The translations under genes and the position numbers were made by a program. From Spartobacteria bacterium (GTDB lineage: Bacteria > Verrucomicrobiota > Verrucomicrobiia > Chthoniobacterales > UBA10450): a DNA stretch of 12,517 nt. Each line of letters starts with the position of its first letter. The stretch's first letter is position 1. Below the pieces are notes generated by a model. It saw only the letters and a list, made by a program, of their open reading frames with translations. It was not told the DNA's origin and searched no databases. Where the stretch lies: assembly GCA_003445855.1 (NCBI GenBank), contig DMCG01000175.1, forward strand, positions 1 to 12,517. Direction: 5' to 3'. This document shows, in pieces, positions 7,985-12,517 of this stretch.

Positions 7985-8138
7985 AGGTAAGGTTGTACCT
8001 AAAATCTCTTTTGCTGCGACGCGCGTTCCATGCATCGAGGTGTTTGAGCTTTACGCGAAGAAAGCTGGCTTGGATTGGAGTAAGTCTTGAATTGACCGCT
8101 TTCACCTAATTGTAGTACTTCATTCTCAAGCTCCAACC

Positions 8139-8170
8139 GTGAACATTCTCGGCATCTCAGCCTTCATTCA
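8139..8170 (+). pseudogene. Possible N-terminal stub of a NodU/CmcH-type carbamoyltransferase
   Basis: A GTG at 8139 opens VNILGISAFI, which matches the very conserved opening (M/V)NILGISAF-HD of the carbamoyltransferases that carbamoylate sugars and antibiotics. Homology ends after about ten codons, exactly where the 3' end of the TylF-type gene on the other strand begins. The match is short, so chance cannot be excluded. If real, it is another cut-off piece in this debris field. The preceding 7985-8138 shows a plus frame ending AKKAGLDWSKS (stop near 8090) that I do not recognise. Confidence 0.35.
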
Positions 8171-8952
8171 GATTCGGGGAAAGGAACGCGGGGTTTTTGC
8201 CACCAAACACCGGTCCAGTCGATCTCCTGAATCGGCACGTCAATTCCCATCAGAGTTCGGTAATCCGACACCGCCGCCTGGCAAGCTGGCACTCCTCCAT
8301 AATCGTCGACGATGACAAACCCTCCCAGTGACAGTTTTGGGTAAAGCGACTCCAGAGACAAATATGTGGATTCGTACAAGTCCCCATCGAGTCTGATTAA
8401 AGCGAATGGACCGGCTTCCAACGAAGGCAGCGTGTGTTGAAAAAGGCCTTTGACGAACACAACTTGCTCGTCAAGCAATCCGTAGCGGGAAAAATTCTCT
8501 TTGACCTGCTCAAGCGAGACCGATAATTCGGGATAGAGATGTAAATTTAAGCCGTCGTCGTGAGGAAATTCGAGCGGCTTTGGCGACGGGAGGCCAGCGA
8601 ATGAATCGACCGCATACACCTTCCGATCCTTGATCGCGTTCGCCGCAAGTATGCCGCGCATCAAGATGCAGCAGCCACCCCGCCAAACGCCGGTTTCAAT
8701 GAAATCGCCAGGAATCCCTTCGTCTATGACCCTTTGCGCGAGCGCTCGAACATTTTGAAGTCGTTGCAAGCCCGCCATGGTGTGAGCGACCGTTGGCCAA
8801 TCGCGCCCTTCTGACCGAAGATTCGATTGGAAAGGTCCGATATGCTTCGGACGAAATGATGGATCGCCGTAAATCATGTTAGTCAATATATTGATAAGCA
8901 GATCAAGATAAAGCTCGCGCGAAGAAGATTCGTCATTTCCAATGTTTCTCAT
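8164..8952 (-). CDS. TylF/MycF-family SAM-dependent O-methyltransferase, 262 aa
   Basis: Metal-dependent class I methyltransferase of the macrocin O-methyltransferase family, whose characterised members (TylF, MycF) methylate hydroxyls of deoxysugars on macrolides. Many homologues sit in glycan clusters. Visible features are the SAM-binding IETGVWRGG at 85-93, YAVDSFAGLP at 113-122, the acidic metal/SAM motif RLDGDLYEST at 187-196, and IVDDYGG at 214-220. Length fits the family. ATG at 8952 is preceded by GAGGG with a 7-base spacer, the best ribosome site in the window. It follows the CmcI-family gene by about 60 bases in the same direction, so co-transcription is likely. It probably methylates a sugar hydroxyl on the locus product; the position is unknown. 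Confidence 0.92.
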   Translation of the reverse strand: MRNIGNDESSSRELYLDLLINILTNMIYGDPSFRPKHIGPFQSNLRSEGRDWPTVAHTMAGLQRLQNVRALAQRVIDEGIPGDFIETGVWRGGCCILMRGILAANAIKDRKVYAVDSFAGLPSPKPLEFPHDDGLNLHLYPELSVSLEQVKENFSRYGLLDEQVVFVKGLFQHTLPSLEAGPFALIRLDGDLYESTYLSLESLYPKLSLGGFVIVDDYGGVPACQAAVSDYRTLMGIDVPIQEIDWTGVWWQKPRVPFPESE

Positions 8953-8959
8953 TCTGCTT

Positions 8960-8964
8960 CCCTC
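8960..8964 (-). promoter_or_regulatory. Shine-Dalgarno site of the TylF-family gene
   Basis: GAGGG on the minus strand, seven bases before the ATG at 8952-8950. It fixes the start of this gene. Confidence 0.7.
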
Positions 8965-9011
8965 AAAAAATTGCGCAAAACGATGCAGCCGGCCCGACGT
9001 GCGCAGCCTTT

Positions 9012-9719
9012 TCAGCCCAGTGTGGTCCCAAGCTCATTTCGCCTGAGATAACCCCTCGGATTCAACGTCATCAAGAATCGTTCACAGCGCTGATCGATTA
9101 CGAAGTCATCGTTCTCTGAAAGGAATTTGTCGACAGCTTCCATGGGGCCGGGACCAAAATCGGGCCAGACAGGATGCCCATTCACGTTTGTGTCTTCGAC
9201 AATCAGATAATCACCCGCTTGAACGAGTGGGCTGTAGGCGATCATCTCCTCATACACGTGGGCAGCGCAATGATCGGAATCGAGCACGACCATGGCGCGT
9301 TGTCTGCCGACTGCTTGTCGCAGCTGAGCGATTACTCCGGCATCAATACTCGAACCAGTAATATAGCTGATGCGTGGATGCGCCGGCCGATCGGGCTGTA
9401 CCTCGATGTCGATCGTGATGACGCGACCATGCCCGATCTGGTCAAGGATCATTGCCAAATAGAGAGCACTCCCCCCGAACTTGGTGCCAGTCTCGATCAC
9501 GACATCAGGCCGAGCGCGAACCAGTAACTCCTGATAAATCCACAGATCAAGCGGACATTTGAGGACGTGATGTCCGAACCAACTCAGATTGATTGTATCG
9601 GCTTTTGCTATCCAGCGGCGATAATAGAGATCGTGGAATTGGCGAACCACTTCTTCTTCCTCCGAGGACAACGGAGGTTGATCACGATCGACAAAATAGT
9701 TACCAAGCGGCGAGCTCAT
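9012..9719 (-). CDS. CmcI (cephalosporin hydroxylase)-family SAM-dependent methyltransferase, about 235 aa
   Basis: Class I methyltransferase of the family named after cephalosporin hydroxylase CmcI; related proteins include rhamnosyl O-methyltransferases of glycolipid pathways. Numbered from ATG 9719: the SAM-binding loop VVIETGTKFGGSALYLA at 73-89, ITIDIE at 101-106, VVLDSDH at 144-150 (acidic metal-site residues), YLIVEDTNVNGHPV at 171-184, and GPGPMEAV at 189-196. The frame extends upstream to a TTG at 9755 (12 more residues, MFPLPISDLCAR), but neither start has a clear ribosome site. ATG 9719 is preferred because the family usually opens close to the YYxxRW-type segment seen at 32-36. 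It sits between the GT2-methyltransferase gene and the TylF-type gene, same strand, short gaps. The likely role is O-methylation of a sugar; true hydroxylase activity is not expected from the name alone. Confidence 0.9.
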   Translation of the reverse strand: MSSPLGNYFVDRDQPPLSSEEEEVVRQFHDLYYRRWIAKADTINLSWFGHHVLKCPLDLWIYQELLVRARPDVVIETGTKFGGSALYLAMILDQIGHGRVITIDIEVQPDRPAHPRISYITGSSIDAGVIAQLRQAVGRQRAMVVLDSDHCAAHVYEEMIAYSPLVQAGDYLIVEDTNVNGHPVWPDFGPGPMEAVDKFLSENDDFVIDQRCERFLMTLNPRGYLRRNELGTTLG

Positions 9720-9810
9720 CCGGGCGCAGAGGTCAGAAATTGGCAGTGGGAACAATTAGGAGAGGTAATGCTGAGTCCTTAGATTTGCCAGTACGTGGGT
9801 CCTAAGTCCT

Positions 9811-11832
9811 TCACTCTTTCAGTTTCATAGATAGCTTGATCCCCCGCTCCTCAAGACGGGATTGGACGATGCTCCAATCGTTGGGAATGACATTGAGCAT
9901 GGTCTCGAGAATACATTCAACGGCCGAGAACGGCATCTCGATGAATTGAGAGACAGCCTCGTCATACCTGTTGGCAAGTACGCCTGATGTTGGATCGAGT
10001 CCGGTCACGACAGTAAGCCCGGCCGGCGGTGTCGCGATGGTAAAGATATCGAGATCGGGCCGGTAGTGTTTGAGACAGAGCACCGTTTTCCAAACGTCGC
10101 CCGTGTAGAATTTCCTCTGACGGTCGGGTCTCTGCGTGAGTTCGTCCAATGGCACCGTGTCGTGGATCAGGACGACCGAACGAGGACCACAAAGAGTCTC
10201 CACGTGCATGAAGTCTTTGAGCGACTGTTGAAAGACGTGCAGTCCGTCGATGAAAGCTAGCGCCAACGGCCGGTCGTTAAGCAGTTGCACCAGCCTGCGC
10301 TCGGCAAAAAATACGTCGCTGGTCTCACAGAAAATATGGGTTTCGGTTTTAAGAGGAACGTTGATCGTCGGCTCGGGATCAACGCCCACGGCCCGCGTTG
10401 GCGGCCGCGCATAGGAAAGGGATTGACCGCGGGCGATTCCGATCTCGAGATAGGTTTCGGGCACGATCGCGGCGTGCAGGCGTTCAAGCCAAACTAAATA
10501 ACCGTCTCCAGGCATCCGCAGCTTGGCAAGGCCAATGTGAGCTTGCATCAGGTCGTCATCAAAGGTGAGCGCCGCCCGATATTCCGAGGCCGATTTTCCC
10601 TCATCGCCGAGCACCCGGTATGCTTCGCCGAGTGCGAGGTGAAATTCGGCTCTCCGATCGTCGGGGGGCATTCTGGTCCGAAGCCAGGGGCCGGCGTGAG
10701 CCAGTAATCTCTGGGGCTCCATTTCATCGGGGGCGTGGCTACGAGCAAGGCGTGCGACCGTGGCGGCGGCTTCAAATCGACCGGCTCGAAACTCCGTATG
10801 CGCCAGATCGACGAGGGCGGCGATGCCTGGATCGGCGGGACGCTCAATTGGCGTGATGGACCACAGACTACGATCAAATGAACGTCCGAAAGGCCCACTG
10901 TTTCCACGCGGGATCGGATCCAGTGCCGAACGCACCAGGTGGGAAAGTGCCGGGCGAGGCAGGGTGCCGAGATAGGTCGGCTTCTCGTGCGTAGGAGAGG
11001 CCCATGGTCGCCCCCGGATAGTTTCGTATTGCTGGGCCCAGCGCCGAAATGCGTCCGGAAAAAGATCAATGTCGGAATTGGTAGCTATTCCGCCGTGAAT
11101 TTGATGAAAGCAGCCTTCGCCTAGCAACACCACGGATTCGGCATTTGGCAGCTCGAGCGCGCGGCGATAAGCATCGAGATTGACGAGGCCGCCGCTCGGA
11201 AGGTCAAAGCGCTCGTCAAAACCCTCAAGCATCTCCCACAGCTCGCGCCGGAGAAACAAAGCATTGGACTCCGCTATTGGAAGCAACCATCCGTTAACCG
11301 AAGAGCCGGCTAGCGTCCCTATCTCGAACAGGCGATAACCGTCAGCCGGCCAATCAATCGATTTGAGCAATGCGTCTTCACGTTTCTTGTCGTAACCACC
11401 CTCCAGAGCCCATCTCTGATCGTCGAACCCGAGAAACCAGCCGATTGTTGCCACGACCGCGCGGTCGTAAAGGGCGGCTCCGCTACGCGCGAAGTGCAAC
11501 AGTCCCGGCGTCACCATGCGCGCGCCATCGATCATTACGCCGATGACTTCACCACGTGCCTCGGCGATCCCTCGATTCACGGCCTGAGCGGGGGACCGTG
11601 AGGCGTGGTCGATCCGAATCAAGCGGAAGTTCCCGCAGAGACCCTCGATAACTTTGCCATCGAACGGAGGATTCGAGCCATTGTCGGCGACGATAACCTC
11701 GTAGTCGTCCGGTTCGATATGGCGCTGGTATCCGGCTGACAGGGAATGCAGCGTCCGCGCTGCCTCGCGGGCCATATTGTAGACCACGACGACCACCGAG
11801 ACGTCCGGTTTGCGTTCGAATTTCTCCACCAA
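9811..11832 (-). CDS. GT2 glycosyltransferase / TPR-like / methyltransferase fusion, 673 aa
   Basis: Residues about 10-275 form a GT2 domain: VSVVVVVYNMA, DDYEVIVADNGS (42-53), VMIDGARMVTPG (99-110, the acidic metal site), GFDERFDLPSGG, and a late GEGCFHQIHGG. Residues about 335-440 are Ala-rich helical pairs (FRAGRFEAAATVARLARSHAPD; AEFHLALGEAYRVLGDEGKSASEYRAAL), resembling two or three TPR repeats. Residues about 445-625 are a SAM-dependent methyltransferase domain with YLEIGIARGQSLSYA (461-475), VGVDPEP, AFIDGLHVFQQSLKDF (526-541) and VLIHDTVP (554-561). It could glycosylate and then methylate the same chain. The frame begins at TTG 11832, with GTG next. An AAGGA eight bases upstream supports the TTG. 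It heads the right-hand gene set, and a stretch of its methyltransferase domain recurs nearly unchanged at 7866-7984. Confidence 0.92.
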   Translation of the reverse strand: MVEKFERKPDVSVVVVVYNMAREAARTLHSLSAGYQRHIEPDDYEVIVADNGSNPPFDGKVIEGLCGNFRLIRIDHASRSPAQAVNRGIAEARGEVIGVMIDGARMVTPGLLHFARSGAALYDRAVVATIGWFLGFDDQRWALEGGYDKKREDALLKSIDWPADGYRLFEIGTLAGSSVNGWLLPIAESNALFLRRELWEMLEGFDERFDLPSGGLVNLDAYRRALELPNAESVVLLGEGCFHQIHGGIATNSDIDLFPDAFRRWAQQYETIRGRPWASPTHEKPTYLGTLPRPALSHLVRSALDPIPRGNSGPFGRSFDRSLWSITPIERPADPGIAALVDLAHTEFRAGRFEAAATVARLARSHAPDEMEPQRLLAHAGPWLRTRMPPDDRRAEFHLALGEAYRVLGDEGKSASEYRAALTFDDDLMQAHIGLAKLRMPGDGYLVWLERLHAAIVPETYLEIGIARGQSLSYARPPTRAVGVDPEPTINVPLKTETHIFCETSDVFFAERRLVQLLNDRPLALAFIDGLHVFQQSLKDFMHVETLCGPRSVVLIHDTVPLDELTQRPDRQRKFYTGDVWKTVLCLKHYRPDLDIFTIATPPAGLTVVTGLDPTSGVLANRYDEAVSQFIEMPFSAVECILETMLNVIPNDWSIVQSRLEERGIKLSMKLKE
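10063..10181. repeat. 119-base near-identical repeat, copy B
   Basis: Second copy of the stretch at 7866-7984 with two differences, here within the intact GT2-methyltransferase gene (residues about 551-590). Both copies have the same orientation, about 2.2 kb apart. Confidence 0.88.
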
Positions 11833-11840
11833 TTCTTGTT

Positions 11841-11845
11841 TCCTT
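11841..11845 (-). promoter_or_regulatory. Shine-Dalgarno site of the GT2-methyltransferase fusion gene
   Basis: AAGGA on the minus strand, eight bases from the TTG at 11832-11830 and eleven from the following GTG. It supports a non-ATG start. An AT-rich stretch at about 11877-11892 could hold a -10 box, but no matching -35 stands out. Confidence 0.55.
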
Positions 11846-12043
11846 GTACCTTAATCCCGAGCGCTTAGTTTACCAGCATAATAGAATAGGAAATCGGCGT
11901 CCTGCGATGCCGAATTCGTTGAATCGTTCCAGATAGTCCCCGGCCCGTATCTTCTATTTGGCTGATAAGCAATCCTCACTCGCGATTTTCACCGGCGCAC
12001 CAATTCCAAAACCAATTTGATTTTTGAGCAAGGAGAGATGGCC

Positions 12044-12300
12044 GTGGGCGTAGCGCTGGTGCTTGATGAGCGCGAACTTGCCGACGCGGGTATAGCTCTG
12101 GAGCAAAACGATGCCCTGCTCTTTGGCCAGCCGCTTACGCGCGCGGTTGAGCAGCTTGGCATCGGTCGGGAACATCACCCGCCTTGGGCTGAACTGTGAT
12201 CGATGATCACCCGGACCAAATCCTTCGGCCGCATCACCTCGGTTCTGGTGGCCACTGCAAGGCTCTCCTGCAACAGCGCCACAAGTTGCGCTCTTGGAAG
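12044..12300 (-). pseudogene. IS5-family transposase fragment, frameshifted
   Basis: The minus strand reads LVALLQESLAVATRTEVM and RPKDLVRVIID in one frame, TVQPKA in a second (12197-12180), and VMFPTDAKLLNRARKRL then QSYTRVGKFALIKHQRYAH in a third (from 12178). Joined, they give the hallmark DTTVQPKAV-FPTDAKL region of IS5-type DDE transposases, where the Asp of DTTVQ is catalytic. About two bases are missing before TVQ and one extra G lies after PKA. The N-terminal third and everything after RYAH, including the later catalytic residues, are absent or unrecognisable. No terminal inverted repeats or target duplication are visible. A dead remnant of an insertion sequence. Confidence 0.82.
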
Positions 12301-12408
12301 AAACGATTCTGTAATCAATGCGCCCTGAGGCCGGTAGATGTAGGGATTTGGAAAGCCCCGCCCCACGAAGGTGCTTTGGCCGAGATTGTTGTATCGGAAG
12401 TGGCATAA

Positions 12409-12517
12409 CTACCCCATCAGTTCGCCGATAAGCGATTTCTCTTCCTTTAATTCTGCCAGCGACGCATCGATTTTCGTACGGCTGAACTCGTTGATTGGAA
12501 GCTTCTCAACGATCTCC
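12409..12517 (-). CDS. Possible C-terminal end of an unrecognised protein, 5' part beyond the window
   Basis: A frame open from the window edge for 35 codons, then TAG at 12411-12409. The tail is acidic and helical (KLPINEFSRTKI, LAELKEEKSLIGELMG). It does not resemble the N-terminus of IS5 transposases. It may be the end of a neighbouring gene, a truncated piece or a chance frame. Confidence 0.3.
   Translation of the reverse strand, partial: EIVEKLPINEFSRTKIDASLAELKEEKSLIGELMG

Noticed and set aside
7569..8105. Minus-strand frame of 178 codons taken as a methyltransferase gene
   Set aside because: Only about 72 central residues match the methyltransferase domain; both ends are unrelated, and its left part is antisense to the GT2 fragment.
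9174..9527. Plus-strand frame of 117 codons
   Set aside because: Antisense shadow of the well-supported CmcI-family gene.
9755..9785. Plus-strand aggagaggtaatg resembling a ribosome site plus start
   Set aside because: The frame ends after four codons.

Overview
The window is a bacterial chromosomal segment, about 54% GC by eye, that carries a surface-glycan or secondary-metabolite decoration locus. It encodes PAPS-dependent sulfotransferases, glycosyltransferases (GT) and small-molecule O-methyltransferases. All intact genes lie on the minus strand, so transcription runs right to left. Multi-domain GT/sulfotransferase fusions, tandem sulfotransferase paralogues and CmcI/TylF-type methyltransferases would suit a soil Verrucomicrobiota, Planctomycetota or similar lineage. 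That placement is inference only: no rRNA or reliable marker gene is present.

Left module (bases 6346 to 1, minus). A 1144-residue protein fuses a sulfotransferase, a coiled coil, a GT2 domain and a GT4-like domain. It is followed after 15 bases by a sulfotransferase broken by a GA duplication (2896-1884), an intact 347-aa sulfotransferase (1763-720), and a third copy (516-1) that runs off the window edge. The three small sulfotransferases are clear paralogues from tandem duplication.

Middle (about 6350-8163). This stretch holds broken pieces rather than working genes. On the plus strand lie a purC (SAICAR synthase) remnant with its middle deleted and one frameshift, then the N-terminal third of a GT2 gene that overlaps the purC stop. 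Next, in inverted orientation, comes a C-terminal methyltransferase piece nearly identical over 119 bases to part of the intact GT2-methyltransferase gene at 9811-11832. Last is a possible few-codon stub of a carbamoyltransferase. About 610 bases (6347-6957) could not be assigned.

Right module (bases 11832 to 8164, minus). A 673-aa GT2/TPR-like/methyltransferase fusion is followed by a CmcI (cephalosporin hydroxylase)-family methyltransferase and a TylF-family O-methyltransferase. Upstream, at about 12040-12300, is a frameshifted remnant of an IS5-family transposase.

Taken together, the intact genes could build a sugar chain (GT2, GT4) and modify it by sulfation and O-methylation. The debris, the near-identical repeat and the IS remnant indicate a locus that has been repeatedly duplicated, inverted and trimmed. 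The strongest candidates for something under-described are the two large fusion enzymes and the sulfotransferase array. No defence, CRISPR or phage system is visible.
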